Shown here: one piece after another, positions 33,962-41,983 of the stretch
How the letters are laid out: the number at the start of each line of letters is the position of its first letter
How positions within the stretch are numbered: position 1 is the first letter of the stretch
DNA from: Lentzea albida
GTDB taxonomy: Bacteria; Actinomycetota; Actinomycetes; Mycobacteriales; Pseudonocardiaceae
Direction of reading: 5' to 3'
Length of the DNA stretch: 64,000 nucleotides
Assembly: GCF_900111005.1 (NCBI RefSeq)
Contig: NZ_FOFV01000021.1
Location: forward strand, 62,001 to 126,000
Position numbers and translations under genes: made by a program
The notes under the pieces: model-generated
What the model was told of the DNA's origin: nothing
Databases searched by the model: none
The model's input: the letters and a program-made list of their open reading frames with translations, nothing else

Positions 33962-35731
33962 GTGACGCCGCCCCGCACACCGAAGTCCCGCCGCCGGACG
34001 ACCACCTGGATCGCGCTGGCCGTGGTGCTCGCCTGCGCCACCACCGCCGTGGTCGCGATCAGGCAGGGGTGGTTCGCCTCGAGTTCGTCCGACGCGAACT
34101 CGGCCGCGGTCGGCAGGGACGGCGTCGACCTCACCGTCGGCGGTGTGCGCATCCACGGCCCGGCCGGCATCGCGCCGGAGGGCACGACCCTCACCGCCCA
34201 CGCGACCACCGCCGCCGCGCCGGGCCTGAGTTCGACGATCACCGCGAACATCGGTACCGGCATCGAGATCTCGCTCGGCGGCCGGCAGCCCGAGAAGCCG
34301 TTGGAGCTGGAGTTCCCGGTCACCGGCACGCCGCCGGAGGGCCGACACGCGGTCCTCGTCACCACGCCGTCGGACGGGTCCGGTGCGCGCCTGGTGCCCG
34401 CCTCGTTCGACGCCGGCAGGAACACGATCACCGCCACAGCGGACCACCTCAGCTCCTTCTGGCCGGCCTTCCTCGACCTCCGCGCGGCGGGCAGGGTGGT
34501 CGACGAGGTCGTCGGCAACGCGCTGGGGATCACCTCCGCCCGCCCCGCGTGCGCCGGAACGCCCGCCACCGACCCGTCCGGCATGAAGATCACGATGGAC
34601 GGCGACTACTCGGCGTCCGCGAAGCCCGTCGTGTGGCCGTGCGTGACCGTCCAGAACGGGCGGATGACCGTCGAGCTGACGAGCAACTCCCCGCTGCCGT
34701 GGCGGGTCCGCGCCGCCCCGTCCGCGACCCTGGAACCCCAGGGCGCCATCGATCCCGCCAAGGCCGCGGTACTGGGCGGGTACCACGCGCTGGCGACCAA
34801 GCGCCCCTACGCGGAGGGTCTGCTGATCCCCGGCAGCGGTCTGAAGCACACGTTCCCGGTGTCCTCGCTGCCCGCGACCGTCGAAGGTCAGGTCGACGTC
34901 GGCACGTGGCTCGTCATGGACCTCGTGTTCGCGGTGCAGGCGATCATGGCGCTGTTCCACGTCGACCTCGGTGCCGTGACGGACGACGCCGCCGCGCTCG
35001 GCTGCCTCGGGGACGCCGTCGAGGCGGCGAAGCTGGACGCCAAGCCCGGTGCCGACGCGGTGGCCGCGCTCGCCAAGGCGGCGCTGACGTGCCTCGAACC
35101 CGTGGCGAAGGCCTTGGGCGGTGGGCTTTCCGCCGTGGCGGGCTTCGTCCTGCTGGTCCTGTCGAGCGGAGTCGCCCTGGTGTTCGGCGGGCTGCAGGGC
35201 GCGCTGATGTCGTTGACGGGCACCGACAGGTTCAAGATCGCTCTCAACGGCACCGGCAGGCCCGTCAGCGCGGCCGATCTGCGCTCGGCGCCGGTGCCGG
35301 GCATGTGCCGGCACCCCGCCGGGAAGCTCGTCGACGGCAAGCTTCCCGGGATCCCGGAGAACGACGGCTTCGTCAGCCTCCAGAGCGAGACGATCCAACT
35401 GGGCGACCTCACCGGTGACGGCACGCGGGACGCGGCAGCGATTTTCGACTGCTCCCGGGGTGGGGTCGGCTGGCCCAACCACGTCGTGCTCTACGGACCG
35501 GGCCCGAAGGTCCTCGGCTCGATCGACCTGGGCGACGTCATCACCGACGCCGAGCACTCGGTCGTGAGCCGCATGAGCATCGCCGACGGCGACATCTCGC
35601 TCACCTGGAACTCCTACCAGGGCGCGTCCTTCTGCCTGCGCGAATGGACCGGCCGGATCCACTGGGACGGCTCGAAGGCGTCCCTGCTCGGTCTGAAACA
35701 GGTGTCCGGAGCCGCCAGGGGAACCTGCTAG
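33962..35731 (+). CDS. Membrane-anchored exported protein, unrecognised
   Basis: Protein of 589 residues. Basic start MTPPRTPKSRRRTTT and one N-terminal membrane segment (WIALAVVLACATTAVVAI), so most of it lies outside the cell. Residues about 50-180 look like an immunoglobulin-like or ZU5-type beta region (VRIHGPAGIAPEGTTLTAHA, EKPLELEFPV). A central hydrophobic helix pair (LSAVAGFVLLVLSSGVALVFGGLQGALMS) is odd for a soluble domain. The C-terminus (LGDLTGDGTRDAAAIFDCSRGGVGWPNHVVLY) resembles an FG-GAP/repeats-in-toxin beta-propeller blade with a DxTxDGxxD calcium-type loop. Function unknown. GTG 33962; TATGAA about 6 bases upstream could be a -10 (leaderless). Overlaps the convergent regulator by 4 bp. 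Confidence 0.65.
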   Translation: MTPPRTPKSRRRTTTWIALAVVLACATTAVVAIRQGWFASSSSDANSAAVGRDGVDLTVGGVRIHGPAGIAPEGTTLTAHATTAAAPGLSSTITANIGTGIEISLGGRQPEKPLELEFPVTGTPPEGRHAVLVTTPSDGSGARLVPASFDAGRNTITATADHLSSFWPAFLDLRAAGRVVDEVVGNALGITSARPACAGTPATDPSGMKITMDGDYSASAKPVVWPCVTVQNGRMTVELTSNSPLPWRVRAAPSATLEPQGAIDPAKAAVLGGYHALATKRPYAEGLLIPGSGLKHTFPVSSLPATVEGQVDVGTWLVMDLVFAVQAIMALFHVDLGAVTDDAAALGCLGDAVEAAKLDAKPGADAVAALAKAALTCLEPVAKALGGGLSAVAGFVLLVLSSGVALVFGGLQGALMSLTGTDRFKIALNGTGRPVSAADLRSAPVPGMCRHPAGKLVDGKLPGIPENDGFVSLQSETIQLGDLTGDGTRDAAAIFDCSRGGVGWPNHVVLYGPGPKVLGSIDLGDVITDAEHSVVSRMSIADGDISLTWNSYQGASFCLREWTGRIHWDGSKASLLGLKQVSGAARGTC

Positions 35732-36897
35732 CCGAGCACGGTCATCCGCACGTCCCCCGACAACCGGTAGGGCCGCGTCTCCACCAACGCCCCCAGCAGC
35801 CGCCGCAACCGGGACACCTCGGCCCGCACCGTCACGACGTGCTCCGCGTCCCCGTACAGAGCGTTGCTCAACGCCTCCGCGGACATCCCCGCCCGTCCGG
35901 CCCGGTGCAGCAGCACCAGGACCTCCGCGTGCCGCCGGGTGACCGTGCGGCGCCAGTCCGCGTCGCCGCCGGACAGCCGCACCTGCGGGGTGCGGGTCAG
36001 GTCGAGCTCCAGCGACACCGTCCGGTCCACAGAGGACGGACGAATCAGCCAGCCGCCCGCGAGGCGTTCCGGCACGCAGGCTCCCAGGCCGGGCACCGCG
36101 ACGGGCCGGCCCGCCACGGGAACCGCGATCCTCGACCCCACCGCCACCCCGTGCGATGCGGCGACCCAGCCGTGGTCGTCCACGACGAGCGACGGGCCGG
36201 TGAGCAGGACCGCGGACCGCAGCCGCTCCAACCGCTCCTGGTGGTAGCGCCAGAGCCGCGACTCGGCCAGCATGCGGCCGGTCTCGACCAGGGCACCGAT
36301 CGCGGGGTGCAGGGTCAGCGCCGGGCCGCTCACGTCGATCACGCCGAGCAACGAGCCGGTGCGCGGGTCGTGCACCGGTGTCGCGGTGCAGTACCAGGGG
36401 TGCTGGCCCTGCTCGAAGTGTTCGCCCGCGAGCAGTTCGACGGGGGCGGCCTCGGCGATCGCCGTGCCGATGGCGTTGGTGCCGACGCGGCGTTCGGTCC
36501 AGTCGGCGCCCTCGAAGAAGCCCAGCGCGTCGGCGCGGCGGCGGACGGCGGGGGTGCCGGAGCGCCACAGGATGACGCCCTCGGGGTCGGTCACGACCAG
36601 GAGCAGCTGGGAGGCGTCGGCGAGGGAGCCGACGACGGCGCGCAGGTCCGGGACGACCTCGCGCAGTGGTGAGGCCTCCTGGCGGCGGCCGATCTCGGCG
36701 TCACCGAGCCAGTTGCGGGTGTTGACGTCGTCGGCTCGCAGGCCCAGGCCGAGGACGCGGTTCCAGGAGCGCGACACCAGGGCCCGCGGTCGCAGCGCGG
36801 AGCGGCTGCCCGCGATGACCGCGTCGTGCATGCGCACGAGTTCACGGGCATACGTGGGAAGGTGCTGACCGGGCGGCACTGCCCTGGGCACGCTCAC
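35728..36897 (-). CDS. GAF-domain transcriptional regulator
   Basis: About 389 residues. The N-terminal half contains a GAF sensor of the acetoin/phenol-regulator type (LLLVVTDPEGVILWRSG, RVGTNAIGTAIAEAAPVELLAGEHFEQGQHPWYCTATPVHDPRTGSLLGVIDVSG). The C-terminus is a winged-helix-like DNA-binding region (TRRHAEVLVLLHRAGRAGMSAEALSNALYGDAEHVVTVRAEVSRLRRLLG). No sigma-54 AAA domain is present. Divergent from the flavin monooxygenase gene at 36995, its probable target. GTG 36897 chosen; GTG 36891 is possible and neither has a strong ribosome site. A direct repeat GTGCAA (two copies 10 bp apart near 36917-36932) lies upstream and may be its site. Confidence 0.83.
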   Translation of the reverse strand: MSVPRAVPPGQHLPTYARELVRMHDAVIAGSRSALRPRALVSRSWNRVLGLGLRADDVNTRNWLGDAEIGRRQEASPLREVVPDLRAVVGSLADASQLLLVVTDPEGVILWRSGTPAVRRRADALGFFEGADWTERRVGTNAIGTAIAEAAPVELLAGEHFEQGQHPWYCTATPVHDPRTGSLLGVIDVSGPALTLHPAIGALVETGRMLAESRLWRYHQERLERLRSAVLLTGPSLVVDDHGWVAASHGVAVGSRIAVPVAGRPVAVPGLGACVPERLAGGWLIRPSSVDRTVSLELDLTRTPQVRLSGGDADWRRTVTRRHAEVLVLLHRAGRAGMSAEALSNALYGDAEHVVTVRAEVSRLRRLLGALVETRPYRLSGDVRMTVLG

Positions 36898-36994
36898 CGG
36901 ACGAGCATGAACCAGGCGTGCAATCCGGTGCAACGGTTTCGCCGACCTGGAGCAAGGAGGTGAATGCGGGCAGGACGAGCGAGGAGGAGCGGCG

Positions 36995-38791
36995 ATGACG
37001 CAGACCATGGACCGCACGGCGCAGGCGAGGGTCGACGCCTGGCTCGGGGAGTTCGAGGGCGCGCTCAGGGCACGGGACGTCGACGCGGCCGCCGGGCTGT
37101 TCGCCACGGACAGCTACTGGCGCGACCTGGTCGCCTTCACCTGGAACATCAAGACCGTCGAGGGGCGTGAGGGCGTCGCGGACCTGCTCAGCGCGTGCCT
37201 CGACGGCACCGACCCGGGACACTTCCGCACCACCGAGCCGCCGGCCGAGGCCGACGGGGTCGTGGAGGCGTGGCTCGAGTTCGAGACGGCGGCCGGGCGT
37301 TGCCGCGGGCACCTGCGCCTGAACGACGAGGGCGCGTGGACGTTGCTGACGAGCCTGCACGAGCTGAAGGGCTTCGAGGAGCGCAAGAAGGCGACGCGAC
37401 CCAAGGGCGTGCGGCACGGCGTGGTCGAGGAACGCCTGTCGTGGGCCGAGGAACGCGAACGCGAGCAGGCCGAACTCGGGTACGCGCGACAGCCGTACGT
37501 CGTGGTCATCGGCGGTGGCCAGGGCGGGATCGCGCTCGGCGCCCGGTTGCGGCAGCTCGGGGTGCCCGCGCTGGTGCTGGAGCGCAACGACCGGCCGGGC
37601 GACTCGTGGCGCAAGCGGTACAAGAGCCTCTGCCTGCACGACCCGGTCTGGTACGACCACCTCCCGTACCTGCCGTTCCCGGACAACTGGCCGGTGTTCG
37701 CGCCCAAGGACAAGATCGCGGACTGGCTGGAGATGTACACGCGTGTGATGGAGGTGCCCTATTGGACCCGGTCGGAGGTCAGGTCGGCGACCTACGACGG
37801 TGCACAGTGGACGGTCACGGTCGACCGGGACGGTGAAACCGTGACGCTGCACCCGAAGCAGCTCGTGTTCGCGACGGGCATGTCCGGCAAGGCGAACGTG
37901 CCGAGCTTCCCCGGCGCGGACGTCTTCGAGGGCGACCAGCACCATTCGTCGAAGCACCCCGGCCCGGAGGCCTACGCCGGGCGCAGGGCCGTCGTGATCG
38001 GCTCCAACAACTCCGCCCACGACATCTGCGCGGCGCTCTGGGAGCACGGCGCCGACGTCACGATGGTCCAGCGTTCGTCGACGCACATCGTGCGCTCGGA
38101 CTCGTTGATGGACATAGCCCTGGGCGACCTCTACTCGGAACGGGCCGTGGCCGCCGGCGTCACGACCGACAAGGCCGACACGATCTTCGCCTCCCTGCCC
38201 TACCGGATCCTGCCGCAGTTCCAGATCCCGGTGTACCAGCGGATCCGGGAGCGCGACGCCGACTTCTACGACCGCCTCGAGAAGGCGGGCTTCGACCTCG
38301 ACTGGGGCGACGACGACTCCGGCCTGTTCCTCAAGTACCTGCGCCGCGGCTCCGGCTACTACATCGACGTGGGCGCCTCGGAACTGGTGGCGGACGGCAA
38401 GATCAAGCTCGTCCGCGGCCAGGTGGACCACCTCACGAGGAACGCCGTGGTGCTCGCCGACGGCACCGAACTGGAGGCCGACCTCGTCGTCTACGCCACC
38501 GGCTACGGCTCGATGAACGGCTGGGTCGCCGACCTCGCCGGGCAGGAGATGGCTGACCGCGTCGGCAAGTGCTGGGGCCTCGGGTCCGGCACCACCAAGG
38601 ACCCCGGTCCGTGGGAGGGCGAGCAGCGCAACATGTGGAAGCCGACCCGGCAGCCGGGGTTGTGGTTCCACGGCGGCAACCTGCACCAGTCGCGGTACTA
38701 CTCGCTGTTCCTGGCGCTGCAGCTGAAGGCGCGGTTCGAGGGGGTGCCGACACCGGTGTACGGGTTGCAGGAGGTGCACCACCTCAGCTGA
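36995..38791 (+). CDS. Flavin-containing monooxygenase with NTF2-like N-terminus
   Basis: Protein of 598 residues in two parts. Residues 1-130 form a SnoaL/NTF2-like fold (VDAWLGEFEGALRARDVDAAAGLFATDSYWRDLVAFTWN). Residues 160-598 form a class B flavoprotein monooxygenase: FAD site VVIGGGQGGIALGARL, NADPH site VVIGSNNSAHDIC, and ATGYGSMNGWV near the C-terminus. Such enzymes oxygenate ketones, amines or indoles with NADPH. The fusion is a known actinobacterial and fungal arrangement without a fixed substrate. ATG 36995 has GAGGAGG; another AAGGAGG upstream precedes an out-of-frame ATG. Divergent from the GAF regulator; 8-bp tail overlap with the next SDR gene. Confidence 0.9.
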   Translation: MTQTMDRTAQARVDAWLGEFEGALRARDVDAAAGLFATDSYWRDLVAFTWNIKTVEGREGVADLLSACLDGTDPGHFRTTEPPAEADGVVEAWLEFETAAGRCRGHLRLNDEGAWTLLTSLHELKGFEERKKATRPKGVRHGVVEERLSWAEEREREQAELGYARQPYVVVIGGGQGGIALGARLRQLGVPALVLERNDRPGDSWRKRYKSLCLHDPVWYDHLPYLPFPDNWPVFAPKDKIADWLEMYTRVMEVPYWTRSEVRSATYDGAQWTVTVDRDGETVTLHPKQLVFATGMSGKANVPSFPGADVFEGDQHHSSKHPGPEAYAGRRAVVIGSNNSAHDICAALWEHGADVTMVQRSSTHIVRSDSLMDIALGDLYSERAVAAGVTTDKADTIFASLPYRILPQFQIPVYQRIRERDADFYDRLEKAGFDLDWGDDDSGLFLKYLRRGSGYYIDVGASELVADGKIKLVRGQVDHLTRNAVVLADGTELEADLVVYATGYGSMNGWVADLAGQEMADRVGKCWGLGSGTTKDPGPWEGEQRNMWKPTRQPGLWFHGGNLHQSRYYSLFLALQLKARFEGVPTPVYGLQEVHHLS

Positions 38792-39590
38792 CGAGCAGTT
38801 CCTCGGTCGCCTCCCACAACTCGCGCTGCACGTCGCCGCGCCCCGGCCCAGGGCACTGGAGGGGCGCGGCGTTCCTCACGGAGAAGTAGCCGCCGGTGAC
38901 GTCCGCGAAGGCCGGATCGGTCGCGAGCCGGGTGATGATCGAGGCACCACGAGCGGGGTCGCCGATGCGCAACGCGTGCAGCACCTTCTCCAGCAGTCCG
39001 ACGAACGGCAGCTCCCGGCCGAGGCCCGTGGTGTTGAAACCGGGGTCGCAGCAGTTGGCCGTGACCCCGGTGCCCTCCAGCCGCCGCGCCAACTCCTGGC
39101 TGAACATGACGTTCATCAGCTTGGTCCGGCCGTAGTGGGCGGCGGACGCGAGCGCCGTCGCCGGGTCGAACTCACGGACCTGCCGTGCCGCCTCGGAGGC
39201 GACGATGACGACCCTGGCCGGCGCCGAGGCGACCAGCTTGTCGCGCAAGGCGTTCGTCAGCACCCACGGCGCGAGGTAGTTCACCGCGGTCATCTCGGGC
39301 ATGCCCTCCGGGGTGACCCGAGGGCTGAAGGCGTGGATGCCGGCGTTGTTGACGAGCACGTCGATCCGGTCGTACCGGGCGTCGACCTCCTCGGCCACCC
39401 GGCGCACGTCCTCCAACGACGACAAGTCGGCCCTGAACGCCGTGACGCCCGAACCGATCTCGGCGCGCAGGTCGTCCACCTTCGCGGCGTCGCGGGCGAT
39501 GACGGCCAGGTCGAAGCCCCGGCGGGCGAGGTCGAGCGCGACGAGCCTGCCGAGGCCGTGCGTCGCGCCGGTGATGACGGCGGTGGTCAT
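38784..39590 (-). CDS. SDR family oxidoreductase
   Basis: SDR of 268 residues related to retinol dehydrogenase/WW-domain oxidoreductase types: VITGATHGLGRLVALDLARRG, NNAGIHAFS, and catalytic residues in IVASEAARQ and HYGRTKLMN. It reduces or oxidises a lipophilic carbonyl or alcohol; substrate unknown. ATG 39590 has TAGGAG. Divergent from a MarR gene with two copies of TGAGGTACCTCA between them, making that MarR its probable repressor. Confidence 0.88.
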   Translation of the reverse strand: MTTAVITGATHGLGRLVALDLARRGFDLAVIARDAAKVDDLRAEIGSGVTAFRADLSSLEDVRRVAEEVDARYDRIDVLVNNAGIHAFSPRVTPEGMPEMTAVNYLAPWVLTNALRDKLVASAPARVVIVASEAARQVREFDPATALASAAHYGRTKLMNVMFSQELARRLEGTGVTANCCDPGFNTTGLGRELPFVGLLEKVLHALRIGDPARGASIITRLATDPAFADVTGGYFSVRNAAPLQCPGPGRGDVQRELWEATEELLVS

Positions 39591-39605
39591 GGTTCTCCTA
39601 TATCG

Positions 39606-39643
39606 TGAGGTACCTCAGCATGACACAAAACTGAGGTACCTCA
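39606..39643. promoter_or_regulatory. MarR operators, TGAGGTACCTCA twice
   Basis: Perfect 12-bp palindromes at 39606-39617 and 39632-39643 with 26-bp spacing between a divergent SDR and MarR pair; the second ends 13 bp before the MarR start. Confidence 0.85.
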
Positions 39644-39655
39644 CAAAGGAGGCTC

Positions 39656-40069
39656 ATGGACGCCGGTGAGCTCGGCCTGCGCTACCTGACCACGTCCGCG
39701 AGGATCCGCCGGACGGTCGACGAACGCATGGCCGCGAGCGGGGTCTCGCTCGCGCGGACGAAGATCCTGCAGGTCCTCGCCGGACTGGGCCCGGTCAAGC
39801 AGACGCGGCTGGCCACCGAACTGGGGATGGCCGCGCGTTCGATCACCCAGGCCGTCGAGGCGATGGAACGGGACGGGCTCGTGAAGCGGTCCTCCGACGC
39901 CGCCGACAAACGGGCCAAGGTGGTCTCCGCCACCCCGGCGGGCTTGGCCGCGCTCACGGCCGGCGAGGCGTCCGGCGACGCGGTGCTGCGGTCGATCTTC
40001 GAACGGCTCGGTCCTGCTCGGCTGGAGGCGTTGGACGAGATCTTGGAGGTGCTCGGGGAGCACGACTGA
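39656..40069 (+). CDS. MarR family transcriptional regulator
   Basis: Protein of 137 residues with MarR winged helix LGPVKQTRLATELGMAARSITQAVEAMERDGLVKRSSDAADKRAKVVSATPAG. ATG 39656 sits behind AAAGGAGGC. Two perfect palindromes TGAGGTACCTCA in the divergent region fit an autoregulated repressor that also controls the SDR at 38784. The ligand is unknown, possibly the SDR substrate. Confidence 0.92.
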   Translation: MDAGELGLRYLTTSARIRRTVDERMAASGVSLARTKILQVLAGLGPVKQTRLATELGMAARSITQAVEAMERDGLVKRSSDAADKRAKVVSATPAGLAALTAGEASGDAVLRSIFERLGPARLEALDEILEVLGEHD

Positions 40070-40106
40070 GGAAGTGCCCGTCAGGCCGCACCGTCGGGAG
40101 GACAGC

Positions 40107-41348
40107 TCACGCCAGGTGCCCGTCCGGCCGCACCAACCCCGCCTCCGTCTCCACGTGCCCACCACCCCGCAGCCGCGCGAACAGCGTGCCCCCGTCCGGC
40201 AGCCGCTGCTCCGGCACCCGCCTACCTGTCGCATAGGCGACGTCCAGCCCCGACAACCGTTCGGCGAGCTCGCGGGACATGTCCGGCGCGGACGCGATCA
40301 GCCCGCTCACCACCGCGCGCAGCGCCTGCCCCTCCGGCGAGTAGGCCGTCATCAGCGCGGTCTGGGCCCTGGTGTGCCGCAGCAGGTCGGCGCCGACCGG
40401 GTGGCGTTCGGCGTGGTAGGTGTCGAGCAACGCGTCGTCGGCGCGGCCCGTCACGACGGCGGCGAGTTTCCAGCCGAGGTTGTGCGCGTCCTGGATGCCC
40501 ACGTTCATGCCGACACCGCCGGTCGGGAAGTGCATGTGCGCGGCGTCGCCCGCCAGGAGCACGGTGCCGGACCGGTACACCGCCGCCTGCCTGGTGGCGT
40601 TGCCGAAGCGCGACAACCACCTCGGGTCGCGCATGCCGTAGTCGGTGCCCGCGATCGCCTGCACCGTCGTGCGCAGCTCGTCGAAGGTCAGCTCGCCAGG
40701 GCGGGTGCTCCCGGGATCACCTCCCACGATCCGGTGCACGCCACCGGGCAGCGGCACGACCATCAGGCCGCCGCGGGGTCCGGCGACGTTCGCGAAGCCC
40801 CGCCCGGGCGGGGAGTCCAGGACGACGTCGCCGAGCCAGCCCCAGGTGGTGGCGTCGGTGCCGGGGAAGTCGATGCCCGCGGCCTCCCGCACGGTGCTGC
40901 GCGTGCCGTCGCAGCCGACCACGTAGCGCCCGGCCACGACCTCGCCGTCGGCCAGTTCGACGCCTGACGGAGCCATGCCGGTCACACGGCAGCCCCGCCT
41001 GATCACGGCGCCCAACTCCACGGCGCGGCGTTGCAGGAGTTCCTCGGTGCGGGCCTGCGGCAGGGCCAGCGTGAACGGGTACGGCGTGTCCAGCACGGAG
41101 AAGTCCATGCGGTCGGGCAGTCCCCCGAAGTGCCCGTTCGGGATCCGGAGGCCTTCCGCCAGGAACGGCTCCACGACACCCCGGCAGTCGAGGACCTCGA
41201 TCGTGCGCGGGTGGATCGTCAGCGCCTTCGAGTTCTCGTCGCGCGCCGGCCGCGTCTCCAGGACCACGACCGAAGCACCTCCCAGTCGCAGCTCCCCTGC
41301 CAGCCACAGCCCTGTCGGGCCCGCGCCCACGATGACGACGTCGAACAT
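40107..41348 (-). CDS. FAD-dependent aromatic monooxygenase (PheA/TfdB, Rox-like)
   Basis: Class A flavoprotein hydroxylase of 413 residues: FAD site VVIVGAGPTGLWLAGELRLGG, the middle motif VVGCDGTRSTVRE (DG), and GTVLLAGDAAHMHFPTGGVGMNVGIQDAHNLGWKLA (GD motif). This subgroup includes phenol hydroxylases, polyketide hydroxylases and rifampicin/tetracycline-inactivating enzymes. It lacks the C-terminal thioredoxin-like domain that the 480-540-residue members carry. ATG 41348 with GGGGAGTGGAG. Divergent from a TetR gene with a palindrome covering both promoters, an arrangement frequent for inducible antibiotic inactivation. Confidence 0.88.
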   Translation of the reverse strand: MFDVVIVGAGPTGLWLAGELRLGGASVVVLETRPARDENSKALTIHPRTIEVLDCRGVVEPFLAEGLRIPNGHFGGLPDRMDFSVLDTPYPFTLALPQARTEELLQRRAVELGAVIRRGCRVTGMAPSGVELADGEVVAGRYVVGCDGTRSTVREAAGIDFPGTDATTWGWLGDVVLDSPPGRGFANVAGPRGGLMVVPLPGGVHRIVGGDPGSTRPGELTFDELRTTVQAIAGTDYGMRDPRWLSRFGNATRQAAVYRSGTVLLAGDAAHMHFPTGGVGMNVGIQDAHNLGWKLAAVVTGRADDALLDTYHAERHPVGADLLRHTRAQTALMTAYSPEGQALRAVVSGLIASAPDMSRELAERLSGLDVAYATGRRVPEQRLPDGGTLFARLRGGGHVETEAGLVRPDGHLA

Positions 41349-41361
41349 GACTCCACTCCCC

Positions 41362-41411
41362 TTGGTCACTGACCAATACGACTTCGTCGAGTAGACTAGG
41401 TCAGTGACCAA
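41362..41411. promoter_or_regulatory. TetR operators and leaderless tetR promoter
   Basis: TTGGTCACTGACCAA (41362-41376) and the partial copy GGTCAGTGACCAA (41399-41411). The promoter on the + strand is CTGACC (41369-41374), 17 bp, TAGACT (41392-41397), placing the transcript start near GTG 41404, so the message is probably leaderless. The second operator overlaps that start codon. Confidence 0.75.
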
Positions 41412-41973
41412 GAGTCAAGCGGACGTGGTGCGGACCGCCCTGGAGATCCTCGACGAGCGCGGCGCCGAGGCCGTGTCGATGCGGGCCATCGCGGAGAGGC
41501 TCGGCGTGCGGATGAACACCGTGCTCTGGCACGTGAAGACGAAGGCGCGGCTCGAAGAGCTGATGGCCGACGCGATCGTGGCCGGCGTGTCCCTCGACGG
41601 CCTGCCGGAGCACTGGCGCGAGCGGGCGGCGGAGGTCGTCCGCCGCTACCGGCGGGCGTTGCTGGCCCACCGCGACGGCGCCGCGCTCGTGGCGGGCACC
41701 TACGCCGCCGAACCGGCCACTTTGGACACCGCCGAGGCGCTTGTCGCCTCACTGCTCGAAGGCGGGCTCTCCGCCAAGGACGCGGCGTGGACGTGTTGGG
41801 GCGTCATCTACTTCGTTCTCGGCCTGGCGCAGGAGGAGCAGGCGCTGCCGAACGGGTCGTCCACGCTCGACGTGGGAGAACGGCCGGCACTGCGCCGCGC
41901 GCTGCCGTTCCTCGCCGAGGAGTCCTTCGACGAACGGTTCGAGTTCGGCGTCGCGAAGCTGCTCGGGAACTGA
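41404..41973 (+). CDS. TetR regulator (tetracycline-repressor class)
   Basis: Protein of 189 residues. DNA-binding domain VVRTALEILDERGAEAVSMRAIAERLGVRMNTVLWHVKTKARLEELM is close to that of classical TetR proteins, and the C-terminal part (HWRERAAEVVRRYRRALLAHRDGAALVAGTY) matches the TetR_C ligand domain. Divergent from a flavin monooxygenase gene; operators overlap both starts. Together they resemble drug-inducible tetR/monooxygenase pairs. Ligand unknown. Confidence 0.92.
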   Translation: MTKSQADVVRTALEILDERGAEAVSMRAIAERLGVRMNTVLWHVKTKARLEELMADAIVAGVSLDGLPEHWRERAAEVVRRYRRALLAHRDGAALVAGTYAAEPATLDTAEALVASLLEGGLSAKDAAWTCWGVIYFVLGLAQEEQALPNGSSTLDVGERPALRRALPFLAEESFDERFEFGVAKLLGN

Positions 41974-41983
41974 GTCGGTCGGT

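Noticed and set aside
33095-36568. A 1157-residue open frame on the minus strand
   Set aside because: It is antisense to the cutinase, the anchored protein and the regulator region; its translation is Arg/Gly-rich without domains, as expected of high-GC antisense frames.
36964-37170. A small gene starting at the ATG behind AAGGAGG
   Set aside because: It runs out of frame inside the monooxygenase gene and is Arg/Gly-rich; only a possible upstream initiation was noted.
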